NCBI RefSeq assembly: GCF_001658025.2
Contig: NZ_CP014007.2
Coordinates: 558,001-622,000, forward strand
Length of the DNA stretch: 64,000 nucleotides
Direction: 5' to 3'
Source of the DNA: Kosakonia oryzae
GTDB taxonomy: Bacteria > Pseudomonadota > Gammaproteobacteria > Enterobacterales > Enterobacteriaceae
The notes under the pieces are model-generated. The model was not told the DNA's origin. It saw nothing but the letters and a program-made list of their open reading frames with translations, and did not search any database. The position numbers were made by a program, and so were the translations under genes. Below are positions 22,860-32,613 of the stretch, one piece after another. The number at the start of each line of letters is the position of its first letter. Within the stretch, counting starts at the first letter, position 1.

Positions 22860-23384
22860 GTGTTGGAATCATTGCGCTCACGTCTTGTTCACTTCGGCCC
22901 GGCATTATTAAGTGTTCCGGTTAAGCTCACGCCTTTCGCCATCAAGCGTCAGGTGCTGGAGCAGGTGCTGCGATGGCAATTCCAGCAGGCGCTGGCGGAC
23001 GGAGAGCTTGAGTTTCTCGAAGGTCGCTGGTTAAGTATTCAGGTACGGGATATCGGTCTGACGTGGTATACCTCTGTTGATAATGGTCAGTTGATTGTGC
23101 GTGAGTCAGCTGATGCCGATGTCAGCTTCAGCGCGGACGCCAGCGATTTGCTGATGATTGCCGCACGCAAGCAGGATCCGGACACGCTCTTTTTCCAGCG
23201 TCGGCTGGCGATTGAAGGCGATACGGAGCTCGGGCTGTACGTAAAAAATCTGATGGACGCCATTGAACTGGAGCAGATGCCAAAACCCCTGCGGGTGATG
23301 CTGCTGCAACTGGCGGAATTTGTTGAGGCCGGCCTGCAAGCGCCGCCTGCAACGACACAACCTTCTGTAGGTGAGCCATGCTGA
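22860..23384 (+). CDS. ubiT: UbiT, SCP2-domain accessory factor for anaerobic ubiquinone synthesis
   Basis: 174 residues with an SCP2 lipid-binding domain (about 40-145). UbiT acts with UbiU/UbiV and is thought to bind isoprenoid quinone intermediates. The start is the GTG at 22860 (GTG TTG GAA), with GGGAG upstream; the adjacent TTG is the alternative. It is divergent from ubiUV, and the last 7 nt overlap yhbS, so the two are likely cotranscribed. Confidence 0.93.
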   Translation: MLESLRSRLVHFGPALLSVPVKLTPFAIKRQVLEQVLRWQFQQALADGELEFLEGRWLSIQVRDIGLTWYTSVDNGQLIVRESADADVSFSADASDLLMIAARKQDPDTLFFQRRLAIEGDTELGLYVKNLMDAIELEQMPKPLRVMLLQLAEFVEAGLQAPPATTQPSVGEPC

Positions 23385-23881
23385 TTAGAGTTGAAATTCC
23401 CATTGATGCACCCGGTATCGACGCGTTATTGCGTCGTAGTTTTGGTGGTGAAGGCGAAGCCATGCTGGTGCACAATCTGCGTGAGGACGGTTTGATCACG
23501 CTGGGATTTGTCGCAACCGATGATGAAGGTCAGGTTGTGGGCTATGTGGCCTTTAGCCCGGTCACGGTTGCCGGTGAAGAGCTGCAATGGGTCGGGCTTG
23601 CGCCGCTGGCGGTCGATGAGCAGTATCGCGGCCAGGGCATTGCGCGCCAGCTTGTCTATGAAGGGCTGGATTCGCTGAATGAGTTTGGTTATGCCGCAGT
23701 CGTCACGTTGGGCGATCCGGCGTTCTATGGCCGTCTGGGGTTTAAAAAAGCCTCGCAGTACGATCTGCGTTGCCGCTGGCCGCAAACGGATGAGGCGTTT
23801 TTAGTTCACCCTCTTGCTGATGATGCGCTGAATGGCGTCAATGGCCAGGTGGAATACAGCGATCACTTCGATCGCCTTTAA
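23378..23881 (+). CDS. yhbS: YhbS, GNAT-family N-acetyltransferase
   Basis: 167 residues with the GNAT acetyl-CoA loop [11 protein letters not shown] (about residues 85-95) and the motif [10 protein letters not shown] typical of this subfamily. The substrate is unknown. The start overlaps the ubiT stop by 7 nt. The 3' end overlaps the opposing yhbQ gene by 44 nt. Confidence 0.92.
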   Translation: MLIRVEIPIDAPGIDALLRRSFGGEGEAMLVHNLREDGLITLGFVATDDEGQVVGYVAFSPVTVAGEELQWVGLAPLAVDEQYRGQGIARQLVYEGLDSLNEFGYAAVVTLGDPAFYGRLGFKKASQYDLRCRWPQTDEAFLVHPLADDALNGVNGQVEYSDHFDRL

Positions 23882-24170
23882 CAGCTGCTGCTTGCAGGCT
23901 TTCCCGTAGCGCCTCGAATGTGCCATCTCCGGCGACGAGGCGCTCTTTCTGGCGTTTGGTTAACTGCTTGATGCGGTACTCCAGCCGTAACGCCAGCGAT
24001 CTTTCTCCCACCTGAGCTGAAAAAACCAGCGCCAGCGCGCCTTTTCCCCGCAGCGCTTTTGCCCCTTTGCCATTTTGATGCTGCGTAAAGCGACGCGCCA
24101 CATCGGTGGTAATGCCGGTATACAGCATGTTGTCGGCGGTGCGGATAAGATAAAGAAACCAGAGCGTCAT
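23838..24170 (-). CDS. yhbQ: YhbQ, GIY-YIG domain protein
   Basis: The start at 24170 gives 110 residues beginning [13 protein letters not shown], matching E. coli YhbQ (100 residues); a start at 24182 (MNNV) is possible. The GIY-YIG signature appears as LYLIR...LYTGIT within the first 25 residues, followed by the RR and KALRG segments. E. coli YhbQ is reported to act on branched DNA in vitro. The C-terminus is about 10 residues longer than in E. coli and runs 44 nt into yhbS on the opposite strand. Confidence 0.9.
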   Translation of the reverse strand: MTLWFLYLIRTADNMLYTGITTDVARRFTQHQNGKGAKALRGKGALALVFSAQVGERSLALRLEYRIKQLTKRQKERLVAGDGTFEALRESLQAAAVKGDRSDRCIPPGH

Positions 24171-24224
24171 GACATTATTCATTGTGTTAATGTGAACGAA
24201 AAAATAACACGAGGAAGAGAAAAA

Positions 24225-24662
24225 ATGGAGACGCTTGCAGCCATTAACCGCTGGCTGGCGAAACAGCATGTTGTCAGTTGGTGCGTGGCGAACCGGGGCG
24301 AATTGTGGTGTGCGAATGCGTTTTACGTTTACGATGCGCAAAAAGTGGCGTTTTACATTCTCAGTGAAGATCACACGCGTCACTCACAGATGACCGGGCT
24401 TCAGGCGAAGGTGGCGGGAACCGTCAACGGTCAGCCGAAAACCGTGGCGCTGATTCGCGGCGTGCAATTTACCGGGGAGATCCGTCGTCTGGAAGGGGAG
24501 GAAAGCGAGGCACCGCGTGCGCAGTACAACCGTCGCTTTCCTGTTGCGCGCATGTTGTCAGCCCCTATGTGGGAGATTCGCCTTCACGAATTGAAATTCA
24601 CTGACAACACGCTGGGTTTTGGTAAAAAATTACACTGGATCCGCGACTCAGGCACCCAGTAA
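24225..24662 (+). CDS. yhbP: YhbP, UPF0306 family (FMN-binding split-barrel-like) protein
   Basis: The ATG at 24225 gives 145 residues starting [14 protein letters not shown], with the ribosome binding site GAGGAAGAG. The length and sequence match E. coli YhbP. The fold resembles pyridoxamine-phosphate-oxidase-like split barrels, but no activity is established. The 3' end overlaps the opposing yhbO by 15 nt. Confidence 0.9.
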   Translation: METLAAINRWLAKQHVVSWCVANRGELWCANAFYVYDAQKVAFYILSEDHTRHSQMTGLQAKVAGTVNGQPKTVALIRGVQFTGEIRRLEGEESEAPRAQYNRRFPVARMLSAPMWEIRLHELKFTDNTLGFGKKLHWIRDSGTQ

Positions 24663-25166
24663 GCGCAACGCCTCGCGGTTAAACGCAGGCAAATCTTCGG
24701 GGGTGCGGCTGGTCACCAGTTGATCTTTATCGATCACCACTTCCTGGTCATAGAACTCGCCCCCGGCGTTTTTCACATCGACGACAATAGGTTTCACCGC
24801 TGTCAGCTTACGCCCGCGGATGGCGTCCGCGCTGATCAGCAACTGCGGGCCGTGACAAATGGCGAAGACGGGCTTACCACTGCTGATAAAATCGCGGGTG
24901 AAGGTGACAAACCGTTCGTCGCCGCGCAAATGATCGGGTGAGTGGCCGCCCGGTAGCAGCAGGGCGTCAAAATCCGCTGGCCGCACTTCATCAATGGCTT
25001 TATCAATCACCACTTCCGCTTCGCCTTGTTTGCCGTGGATGGTTTTCCCCGCTTGCTTCTCTATGGTGATTACCTCATGGCCGGCTTGACGAAATTCCTG
25101 TGCCGGAGAGGTGAATTCTGAATCTTCAAACTCGTCGGTGATCAAGACTGCAATTTTCTTGCTCAT
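24648..25166 (-). CDS. yhbO: YhbO, DJ-1/PfpI family stress protein
   Basis: 172 residues. The nucleophile elbow AICHGP places the catalytic cysteine at C104, with the conserved acid in TDEFED near the N-terminus and a nearby His. E. coli YhbO is linked to oxidative, thermal and pH stress and has been proposed as a protein deglycase, a disputed activity. It is monocistronic, convergent with yhbP and divergent from yraR. Confidence 0.94.
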   Translation of the reverse strand: MSKKIAVLITDEFEDSEFTSPAQEFRQAGHEVITIEKQAGKTIHGKQGEAEVVIDKAIDEVRPADFDALLLPGGHSPDHLRGDERFVTFTRDFISSGKPVFAICHGPQLLISADAIRGRKLTAVKPIVVDVKNAGGEFYDQEVVIDKDQLVTSRTPEDLPAFNREALRLLGA

Positions 25167-25287
25167 AATTCCTCCGTTGTTTTGGCTTCAGCGTTCGTTG
25201 TTATCCATACTGATAACCCATCAGACTACTAAGCCTGGTTTAGCTGGCGGGTATTGCAAGGCAGATTCATCTGCAAAAGGAGAGTAA

Positions 25288-25941
25288 ATGCCACGCGTAA
25301 TGATTACGGGCGCAACGGGCCTGGTTGGCGGACATCTGCTGCGATTGCTGAGCAAAGACGCGCGGATTGGCACGATCGTAGCGCCAACGCGCCGTCCGTT
25401 GTCGGGATTTCCCGATGTTGAAAATCCACATGATCCGCAGTTAAGCGATGCGCTGGCGCAGGTGAATGGCGCGGTGGATACGGTTTTTTGCTGCCTTGGC
25501 ACCACGCGGCGCGAAGCGGGGAGCGAAGAGGCTTTCGTGCTTGCGGATTATACGCTGGTGGTCGATACGGCATTAACCGGGCTGCGGCTTGGTGCCAGGC
25601 AGATGCTGGTGGTCAGCTCGCTGGGCGCAAACGCGCGTTCACCGTTTTTCTATAACCGGGTAAAAGGTGAAATGGAAAAAGCGCTCATCGCGCAGGAGTG
25701 GCCCCGGCTGGTGATTGCCCGTCCGTCGATGCTGCTGGGGGAGCGCGAAAAGCCGCGCTCCAGTGAATCTCTGCTCGCACCGCTGTTTCGTTTGCTGCCG
25801 GGCAACTGGAAGTCGATCCGCGCACAGGATGTCGCCCGCGCGTTGCTGACATTGTCCTTCACGCCCGCGGAAAATCGCGTCGAGGTTGTCGCTTCCGCGC
25901 AGTTACGCGCGATTGCTGCAGGCTCGCAATTGGCAAAATAG
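25288..25941 (+). CDS. yraR: YraR, NAD(P)-binding Rossmann-fold protein
   Basis: 217 residues, an atypical short-chain dehydrogenase related to HTATIP2. The nucleotide loop [12 protein letters not shown] is at residues 8-19, and [12 protein letters not shown] matches the YxxxK region. The substrate is unknown. AAAGGAGAG precedes the ATG. yraQ follows after 52 nt on the same strand. Confidence 0.9.
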   Translation: MPRVMITGATGLVGGHLLRLLSKDARIGTIVAPTRRPLSGFPDVENPHDPQLSDALAQVNGAVDTVFCCLGTTRREAGSEEAFVLADYTLVVDTALTGLRLGARQMLVVSSLGANARSPFFYNRVKGEMEKALIAQEWPRLVIARPSMLLGEREKPRSSESLLAPLFRLLPGNWKSIRAQDVARALLTLSFTPAENRVEVVASAQLRAIAAGSQLAK

Positions 25942-25993
25942 TTTTCCCGGCGTACTATTCCCCGGCTTATCACCTATTTCCCCGGGGAATGTT

Positions 25994-27031
25994 ATGACTG
26001 GTCAGTCTTCACCTCAGGCGGCAACACCTCTTCAGTGGTGGAAACCCGCGCTGTTCTTTCTTGTGGTTATCGTTGGTCTTTGGTACGTGAAATGGCAGCC
26101 TTATTACGGTAAAGCCTTCACTGCTGCCGAGACGCACAGCATCGGTAAATCTATTCTTGCACAGGCCGCTTCCAGCCCGATTCAGGCGGCATGGGATTAT
26201 GCGTTGGTCTATTTTCTTGCCGTCTGGAAAGCGGCCGTACTGGGCGTAGTGCTGGGTTCGCTGATTCAGGTATTGATCCCGCGCGACTGGCTACTGCGTA
26301 CGCTGGGGCAAAAACGCTTTAGCGGCACGCTGTTTGGTACGCTGTTTTCTCTGCCTGGCATGATGTGCACCTGCTGTGCCGCACCGGTGGCGGCAGGTAT
26401 GCGCCGTCAGCGCGTCTCAATGGGCGGCGCGCTGGCATTCTGGATGGGCAACCCGCTGCTTAACCCGGCTACGCTGGTGTTTATGGGCTTTGTTCTTGGC
26501 TGGCATTTTGCCGCAATCCGTCTCGTCGCGGGTCTGGTGACGGTGCTGGGTGTTGCTTTACTGGTACAGGCGTTGGTCAAAGAGAGCCCGCAGCAGGCGG
26601 AAGCGGTGGATATTACGCTTACGGAGCCGCAGGGCAGCTTTATGGCGCGCTGGGGCAAAGCCTTATGGCAACTCTTCTGGAGCACCATTCCGGTCTATAT
26701 TCTCGCTGTTCTGGTACTGGGCGCTGCGCGCGTCTGGTTATTCCCGCATGCGGATGGCGCGATCGATAACACGCTGTTGTGGGTGATTGCGATGGCGATT
26801 GTCGGCTGCCTGTTTGTGATCCCGACGGCCGCCGAGATCCCGATTGTGCAGACCATGATGCTGGCGGGTATGGGAATGGCGCCAGCGCTGGCGCTGTTGA
26901 TTACGCTGCCAGCGGTAAGCCTGCCGTCGCTGATCATGCTGCGTAAATCGTTTCCGTTAAAAGCGTTGTGGCTGACCGGTGGGCTGGTGGCGCTGTGCGG
27001 GGCGGTCACTGGCGCTATTGCGTTGTTCTGA
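25994..27031 (+). CDS. yraQ: YraQ, DUF318/permease family inner-membrane protein
   Basis: The ATG at 25994 gives 345 residues (MTGQSSPQAATPLQ), the E. coli YraQ length; the open frame extends upstream into yraR but that part is non-homologous. About eight hydrophobic segments are visible. The motif GMMCTCCAAPVAAGMR (about residue 130), with three cysteines, and the repeated IPTAAEIPIV segment are typical of permeases linked to metal or metalloid efflux. The substrate in enterobacteria is unknown. Confidence 0.9.
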   Translation: MTGQSSPQAATPLQWWKPALFFLVVIVGLWYVKWQPYYGKAFTAAETHSIGKSILAQAASSPIQAAWDYALVYFLAVWKAAVLGVVLGSLIQVLIPRDWLLRTLGQKRFSGTLFGTLFSLPGMMCTCCAAPVAAGMRRQRVSMGGALAFWMGNPLLNPATLVFMGFVLGWHFAAIRLVAGLVTVLGVALLVQALVKESPQQAEAVDITLTEPQGSFMARWGKALWQLFWSTIPVYILAVLVLGAARVWLFPHADGAIDNTLLWVIAMAIVGCLFVIPTAAEIPIVQTMMLAGMGMAPALALLITLPAVSLPSLIMLRKSFPLKALWLTGGLVALCGAVTGAIALF

Positions 27032-27044
27032 GGTTTGACAGAGC

Positions 27045-27077
27045 AAAAAAAAGCCCGGCAAATTGGCCGGGCTTTTC
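27045..27077. terminator. Bidirectional terminator between yraQ and dolP
   Basis: AAAAAAAGCCCGGC-AAATTG-GCCGGGCTTTT, a strong stem with A run and T run, shared by two convergent genes. Confidence 0.93.
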
Positions 27078-27079
27078 TG

Positions 27080-27655
27080 TTATTTCAGCAGGGTAAATGC
27101 CGTCGTTACGTGTTTCACACCGCCGACTCGGCTGGCGATATCTGCCGCTGCCTGGCCTTCACGCTGAGTGACCAGACCCATCAGGAACACTTCGCCATTT
27201 TCGGTGGTCACTTTCACATTAGAGGATTTCACCTGATCGCTGCCCAACAACTGCGAGCGGACTTTGGTGGTGATCCAGGTGTCGGAAGACGCCGTACCGA
27301 GGCCGATCGGCTGGCCCTGGCGAATTTCGTTGAATACTTCGGTTGCGCCCTCAACGCCTACGGCAATCTGTTTCGCTCTGGAAGAGAGTTCGGTATTCGG
27401 GGCCTGCCCGGTCAGCAGAACTTTCCCCTGATACGCGGTAACGTTGATACGCGCTTCTTTTTTAAGCTGCTCATCTTTGGACAACGCGCTGTTGACGCGC
27501 AGTTCCAGCGTGCTGTCATCCACCTGGGTGCCAACGGTTCGCGGATCCGTTGCGGCTTTAGTGCCAACGGCTGCAGAACCGACCACGACTGCGCCAACAC
27601 AACCTTGTAACAGCAGCGCGGAAATAAGGACTGCGAGGGGCGTGAATGCCTTCAT
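27080..27655 (-). CDS. dolP: DolP (YraP), outer-membrane lipoprotein with two BON domains
   Basis: 191 residues. The lipoprotein signal ends LLLQGC with acylated Cys19. Two BON domains follow (about 45-115 and 120-190). DolP supports outer-membrane integrity, localises to the division site and interacts with the BAM complex; it belongs to the sigma-E regulon in E. coli. It lies 9 nt after diaA in a diaA-dolP unit. Confidence 0.95.
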   Translation of the reverse strand: MKAFTPLAVLISALLLQGCVGAVVVGSAAVGTKAATDPRTVGTQVDDSTLELRVNSALSKDEQLKKEARINVTAYQGKVLLTGQAPNTELSSRAKQIAVGVEGATEVFNEIRQGQPIGLGTASSDTWITTKVRSQLLGSDQVKSSNVKVTTENGEVFLMGLVTQREGQAAADIASRVGGVKHVTTAFTLLK

Positions 27656-27664
27656 GTGTACTCC

Positions 27665-28255
27665 TTAATCATCCTGGTGAGGAAAAAGCGTGTTATCAAT
27701 CAGATCGCATAAGCAATTCACTGTCAGCATGTGCATTTCCTGGATGCGTGCGCTGCGATGGGAAGGAATACGGATTTCGACATCCTGTGGCCCCAGCAGA
27801 CCCGCCAGCTCACCACCGTCGTAGCCGGTCAGCGCTATGATGGACATATCACGCGTTACCGCCGCTTCCACGGCTTTAACGATATCGCGGCTGTTGCCGC
27901 GCGTGGAAATGGCCAGCAGGATATCCCCGCTGTGGCCGAGCGCGCGAACCTGCTTGGCGTAAATCTCATCATGCAGACGATCATTTGCTATCGCGGTTAA
28001 GACCACATTATCGGTATTAAGTGCAATGGCAGGTAAACTGGGACGTTCTGTTTCAAAACGGTTGATCATGCTGGCAGCAAAATGCTGTGCATTGGCGGCA
28101 GAAGTGCCGTTGCCACAACAGAGGATTTTGTTGCCGTTAAGCAGGGAGTGAACCATCGTCATGGCTGCGCGGGAAATGGCATCAGGTAACGCTTCCGCCG
28201 CCGCAATTTGGGTTTGAATGCTTTCCGTAAAGCAGACTTTAATTCGTTCGAGCAC
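27665..28255 (-). CDS. diaA: DiaA, DnaA initiator-associating protein
   Basis: DiaA tetramers bind DnaA and promote timely initiation at oriC. The start is a GTG at 28255 giving 196 residues ([14 protein letters not shown]), the exact E. coli length; ATG codons upstream in frame would add non-homologous residues. It is a sugar-isomerase (SIS) fold protein, with the phosphosugar motif [13 protein letters not shown] near residue 50. It is followed by dolP and preceded by yraN. Confidence 0.95.
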   Translation of the reverse strand: MLERIKVCFTESIQTQIAAAEALPDAISRAAMTMVHSLLNGNKILCCGNGTSAANAQHFAASMINRFETERPSLPAIALNTDNVVLTAIANDRLHDEIYAKQVRALGHSGDILLAISTRGNSRDIVKAVEAAVTRDMSIIALTGYDGGELAGLLGPQDVEIRIPSHRSARIQEMHMLTVNCLCDLIDNTLFPHQDD

Positions 28256-28277
28256 AGTAATCCCTATCATTTTGTAA

Positions 28278-28673
28278 TTATGAGTGGTCGTTAAAGGCGT
28301 TTTGTATCCACTCAACGTCATTTTCGGTGCAGGCTACCACATCAAACCGGCAATCCACAGTATCAAAACTCCCATTGTGCCGGGCGAGCCATAAACGGGC
28401 TGTTTGCAGAAGCCTGGCTTGTTTCGCGCGTGTGATACTGCTCGCAGCGCCGCCAAAACGTGACGATCTGCGATAGCGCACTTCAATAAAAACGGTGGTA
28501 GTTTTGTGCCGCATTATCAGATCGATTTCGCCGCCGCGCTCGCGCACATTGGCGGCTAAAAAATGCAGTCCTTTGCTTTCCAGCCAGCGACGCGCTTTGG
28601 CTTCCCACGCGTCGCCGGTCTGTTTACGGGTTAACTGGCCGGGACGATCTGCCCCTGCTGGTATTTGAGCCAT
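28278..28673 (-). CDS. yraN: YraN, UPF0102 nuclease-like family protein
   Basis: The start at 28673 gives 131 residues ([14 protein letters not shown]). The sequence carries the predicted endonuclease-like core GGEIDLIM...VFIEVRYR of the UPF0102 family; its function is unproven. The first 43 nt overlap the end of lpoA, an arrangement shared with E. coli, so translation is probably coupled. Confidence 0.93.
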   Translation of the reverse strand: MAQIPAGADRPGQLTRKQTGDAWEAKARRWLESKGLHFLAANVRERGGEIDLIMRHKTTTVFIEVRYRRSSRFGGAASSITRAKQARLLQTARLWLARHNGSFDTVDCRFDVVACTENDVEWIQNAFNDHS

Positions 28674-30748
28674 GACAACTTCCTGTTGATCACGCAATCC
28701 TGGGTGGCGGTTAAATCACCGGTATTTCCGTTCAGTTCAAACCCCGGAACCTGACGCATCTGCGAGAAGTTGTTCGCCAGCGACCAGGCATCTGCGCCCA
28801 TGGCATACAGGCGCGCCAGTGAATAATCATTGTTAACGCTCTTCAGCGCCTGCTGCATTAACGATGGATTCGCGCCTGCCAGCATCGGGATTTCGTTAAA
28901 TTGCAGGCCTTCCATCTCCAGACGGAAATCGGGGCCTGCACCGCCCTGTGCGCTGCGCGAGCTGGCGTACAGCATCACATTGCTTTGGCTACCGGTGCGC
29001 AGGGTAATCATCGGTTTAATCAGCGCGATCTCATCCTGCGTTGCCACGATATAAACGGAATCCACGCTGCCGCTACCGCTGATTTGCGCGTCGGTCGGCG
29101 GAGCCGGAATATTCAGGCCGCCAATAGTCACGCCCTGCTGTTGCGGCAGGCTGGCAACCACCGGGCTGCCAGTCATGGCAATACCGGAACCACCATTCAG
29201 GCCCATTCGCAATTCAGCGGTAGAGCCAAATTTCTGTTCCAGAACCACGCCGCCGCCGAGTTTCAGCCACTCTTCGGCAAAGGCTTTACTGATTCGTTCG
29301 CCCAGATTGCTGCGCGGCACCAGCAGCAGCGGCGCATGACGGCCCTGTTCATGGATATGACGCGCGGCATCGTGTGCTTCATCTTCCGGCGAGAGCGCGA
29401 AGTAGCAGATATTTGCGCGGTTTTCGACGTTTTCCGGCTGGTTGAGCGCCAGTACGTTCAGCGTAGTGTGGCTACGCATCAGCTCTTCAACATTGTTTTT
29501 CAGCAGCGGGCCGACCACGATACTCGCGCCATCTTGCTGTACCTGGTTGAGGATCTGATCCATCGGTTGTGCGCTGGTATCGTAAATTTTCAGTTCAGCG
29601 CCCGGGTTTGCTGGCGTACCGGCCACGGCCGGCGCGGCAACCGGCTGCGTCGCATTGGCATCAGCAGATTGAGGCGGCGTTACCGCTGCGGGATTCTGCT
29701 CTGCTGTGGTGTTGGATTGGGTGTCGGTTTCGCTCTGCGCGGCGCTATCCGGTGCCTGCACCTGCTGTGCATCCGGCGCGGCGGCGCTGGTTAAATCGCT
29801 GACGCTGGTCTGCGATGGGCTAACCACCGCAGCATTCGCCGCCTGCGCCACCTGCTGCGGAACAGCCGGGCCGGAAACGGTGGAAACACCGTTTTTAGCG
29901 GCTTCAAACCCCTGCTGAATCGCCCGGCCAAAAACAGCGGCCTGGCCATTTAATGGCAGCAGCAGCGCGATTTTATTGGCCGATGCCGGTTTGAAGTTTT
30001 GCAGATTCGACAGTTGGGTCGGCAGCATTTTCGCCGCCGGGTTTTGCGGGTAGCGGGTTTGCCAGTCGGTAATGCCCGCTTTCAGCATGTTGGGATCGTT
30101 GCGGTTATCAAACCAGACGCGTTGCAGATCGAGCCAGCCCTGCAAGGTGACTTCATCGGCGTTGATCACCAGCGCTCTGGCTTGATCCTGCGTCATCGAA
30201 GCCAGCGCCTGCCAGGTGGCATCGATATTTTTCTGCTTCTCTTCGGGTTTCGTTAACAGCGGCTCCTGGGCAATCAGCGCGCGCAGCAATGTCAGGGATG
30301 GCTTGCCTTGCGCGGCTTCAATCCCTAACTGCCAGTAACGCGCCTGTTGATTTTGCTCCAGATCGGCCGGATCGATCTTACTCAGCAGCGCCTGTGCGCC
30401 GGCGAAATCTTTCTGCACCAGTTTCATTTCGGCGGCGAGCAGAGAATATTCTTTACGCTGATTGTCGTTCAGATTCTGCGGTAGCTGGCTGAAGAGTTCG
30501 CTTGCCTGCTGGGTTTTGCCCTCTTTAAGCAGTGCACGAATGGCGAGTAATTGCCAGTTGGTCTTGCTATCATCTGTGCTTTGCTGCATCTGCTGCAGGT
30601 AATAGCCAGAATCGGCTTGCGCCGCGCCTTGCAGATGCGTGGTGCTCTGGTCTGTCGACTGGGTACCGCAGCCTGCAAACAGCAGGGCGGCCAGCACCAC
30701 AGGCACGCAGCGCGTGGCTTTCGAACGTAGAAATCTTGACGGTAGCAT
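28631..30748 (-). CDS. lpoA: LpoA, outer-membrane lipoprotein activator of PBP1a
   Basis: LpoA spans the periplasm and activates the peptidoglycan synthase PBP1a (MrcA). The start at 30748 gives 705 residues; the lipobox LLFAGC places acylated Cys at 27. An N-terminal TPR-like helical domain (about 30-250) is joined to a C-terminal periplasmic-binding-like domain (about 255-705). A low-complexity Ala/Gln/Pro/Thr-rich insertion (about 310-400) makes it longer than the 678 residues of E. coli. It is divergent from rsmI across 62 nt and overlaps yraN by 43 nt. Confidence 0.96.
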   Translation of the reverse strand: MLPSRFLRSKATRCVPVVLAALLFAGCGTQSTDQSTTHLQGAAQADSGYYLQQMQQSTDDSKTNWQLLAIRALLKEGKTQQASELFSQLPQNLNDNQRKEYSLLAAEMKLVQKDFAGAQALLSKIDPADLEQNQQARYWQLGIEAAQGKPSLTLLRALIAQEPLLTKPEEKQKNIDATWQALASMTQDQARALVINADEVTLQGWLDLQRVWFDNRNDPNMLKAGITDWQTRYPQNPAAKMLPTQLSNLQNFKPASANKIALLLPLNGQAAVFGRAIQQGFEAAKNGVSTVSGPAVPQQVAQAANAAVVSPSQTSVSDLTSAAAPDAQQVQAPDSAAQSETDTQSNTTAEQNPAAVTPPQSADANATQPVAAPAVAGTPANPGAELKIYDTSAQPMDQILNQVQQDGASIVVGPLLKNNVEELMRSHTTLNVLALNQPENVENRANICYFALSPEDEAHDAARHIHEQGRHAPLLLVPRSNLGERISKAFAEEWLKLGGGVVLEQKFGSTAELRMGLNGGSGIAMTGSPVVASLPQQQGVTIGGLNIPAPPTDAQISGSGSVDSVYIVATQDEIALIKPMITLRTGSQSNVMLYASSRSAQGGAGPDFRLEMEGLQFNEIPMLAGANPSLMQQALKSVNNDYSLARLYAMGADAWSLANNFSQMRQVPGFELNGNTGDLTATQDCVINRKLSWLKYQQGQIVPAS

Positions 30749-30810
30749 ACTGTATCCAGTGATAATTTTTACGCAATGCTCAATATTAAATCGGCAATAC
30801 GGATGAAACA

Positions 30811-31668
30811 ATGAAACAACACGAATCGGCGGAGAATTCTCAGGGTCAGCTTTATATTGTACCTACTCCCATTGGGAATTTGGCTGATATTACGCAACGC
30901 GCCCTCAACGTGTTGCAGGCCGTTGATTTAATTGCGGCGGAAGATACCCGCCACACCGGTTTATTGCTGCAACACTTTGCTATTAATGCCCGCCTGTTCG
31001 CCCTGCATGACCATAACGAGCAGCAGAAAGCGGAAACGCTGGTGGCAAAGCTGAAAGAGGGACAGAACATTGCGCTGGTCTCGGATGCCGGAACGCCGCT
31101 GATCAACGATCCGGGTTATCATCTGGTGCGCACCTGCCGTGAAGCGGGCATCCGCGTTGTACCTTTGCCTGGCCCGTGCGCTGCGATTGCCGCGTTGAGC
31201 GCTGCGGGATTACCGTCGGATCGTTTTTGTTACGAAGGGTTTCTGCCTGCCAAATCGAAAGGGCGTCGCGATACGTTAAAAGCGCTGGAAACGGAAAGCC
31301 GCACGCTGATTTTCTATGAATCCACCCACCGTTTACTGGAAAGTCTGGAAGATATGGTCGCAGTGTGGGGCGAGAGCCGTTATGTTGTGCTGGCCCGCGA
31401 GCTGACCAAAACCTGGGAAACCATTCAGGGCGCGCCAGTAGGCGAACTGCTGGCATGGGTGAAAGAGGATGAAAACCGCCGTAAAGGCGAGATGGTGCTG
31501 ATTGTCGAAGGCCATAAAGCGCAGGAAGATGAGTTACCCGCCGATGCGCTGCGTACGCTGGCGTTGTTGCAGGCTGAACTGCCGCTGAAGAAAGCCGCAG
31601 CCCTTGCGGCGGAGATCCACGGCGTGAAGAAAAACGCGTTGTACAAGTACGCGCTGGATCAGCAATAA
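30811..31668 (+). CDS. rsmI: 16S rRNA 2'-O-ribose C1402 methyltransferase RsmI
   Basis: 285 residues of the tetrapyrrole-methylase fold. Conserved motifs include [14 protein letters not shown] (about residue 15), EDTRHTG and [12 protein letters not shown]. RsmI methylates the 2'-OH of C1402 in the decoding centre using SAM. It lies beside the galactitol operon; gatR converges on it from the right. Confidence 0.97.
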   Translation: MKQHESAENSQGQLYIVPTPIGNLADITQRALNVLQAVDLIAAEDTRHTGLLLQHFAINARLFALHDHNEQQKAETLVAKLKEGQNIALVSDAGTPLINDPGYHLVRTCREAGIRVVPLPGPCAAIAALSAAGLPSDRFCYEGFLPAKSKGRRDTLKALETESRTLIFYESTHRLLESLEDMVAVWGESRYVVLARELTKTWETIQGAPVGELLAWVKEDENRRKGEMVLIVEGHKAQEDELPADALRTLALLQAELPLKKAAALAAEIHGVKKNALYKYALDQQ

Positions 31669-31728
31669 CCCGAGCAATACAGGCGCTGAAAAGCCGCATC
31701 AGCGATCGCAGCGCCGTAGACCCGCTTT

Positions 31729-32502
31729 TTACACTACCGCCAGTTCCTTCTCCATTTTGCGAAACGCGGCTCTGTCCTTGTCGCTGATGCTGTCATCGGT
31801 GATCACCACATCGATTTTCTCCATCGGCAGCACCTGATTAAAACCGCGACGATTGAATTTGCTGGCATCCACGACTGCCACGACTTTATGCGCGGCGGCG
31901 GCCATCACGCTGCTAATGGAGTAGCCTTCATTAAAGGTGGTGATGCCGTTCGTCGCATCAATGCCATCCGCACCGACGAACATTAAATCTGCGCTGATGC
32001 CCTGCAAAGAGCGTTCGGCAATAGTGCCGTGCATGGAGTGCGTTTTATGCCGTACGGTACCGCCGCAAACCACAAGGGTGATGTCTTTGTTTTCCGACAG
32101 GGCAAATGCGGCAGGAAGGCTGTTAGTAATAACGGTAATGTTGGTTCTTTTCGTCAGGGCCTCAGCAATCAGCATGGTGGTGCTGCCGCTGTCGAGGATC
32201 ACCGTCATACCCTCTTCGATCATGCTGGCGGCGGCCTGGGCGATACGTTTTTTCGGATCGCTCGCCAGCCGGTAGCGTTCTTCCAGCACCACTTCCTGAT
32301 TTTCGTTATCCAGCATCGTTGCGCCGGGTTTTGCGGCGCCGCCGTGGAAGCGTGTTACCAGGCCTTTCTCTTCCAGCAGACGCAGATCTGCGCGGATGGT
32401 GACTTCAGAAATGCCAAAGTTGTTCGAAAGGTCAATCACCAGCACACTTCCCTGTGAGTTAACCAGTTCGACGATCTTATTCCTTCGTTCAAATGAGTTC
32501 AT
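31729..32502 (-). CDS. gatR: GatR, DeoR-family repressor of the galactitol operon
   Basis: 257 residues. The N-terminal DeoR helix-turn-helix (about residues 5-57, DLSNNFGISEVTIRADL) is followed by a sugar-phosphate sensor domain with the DSGSTT and FVGADGID motifs. It resembles E. coli GatR, starting MNSFERRNKI in both. It is intact here, whereas K-12 gatR is disrupted. It is the last gene after gatD with its own upstream region containing an inverted repeat (32552-32578) related to elements upstream of gatY, suggesting self-regulation. Confidence 0.93.
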   Translation of the reverse strand: MNSFERRNKIVELVNSQGSVLVIDLSNNFGISEVTIRADLRLLEEKGLVTRFHGGAAKPGATMLDNENQEVVLEERYRLASDPKKRIAQAAASMIEEGMTVILDSGSTTMLIAEALTKRTNITVITNSLPAAFALSENKDITLVVCGGTVRHKTHSMHGTIAERSLQGISADLMFVGADGIDATNGITTFNEGYSISSVMAAAAHKVVAVVDASKFNRRGFNQVLPMEKIDVVITDDSISDKDRAAFRKMEKELAVV

Positions 32503-32551
32503 ATTAATTTTGCCTGATAAGTAACTTCCTCTAGTGTAATCGAAGGATTGT

Positions 32552-32578
32552 GAAAGTTGAACGCTAACTTTCGAAAGG
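32552..32578. promoter_or_regulatory. Inverted repeat upstream of gatR (candidate GatR operator)
   Basis: GAAAGTT (32552) and AACTTTC (32566) form an inverted repeat, and ACTTTCGAAAGG continues to 32578. The TTTCGAAAG core recurs upstream of gatY at 38135-38143. It lies about 50-75 nt before the gatR start. Confidence 0.5.
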
Positions 32579-32613
32579 AAATGTGAGCCAGCGCAGGTTG
32601 CTGGCTCTCTCGC

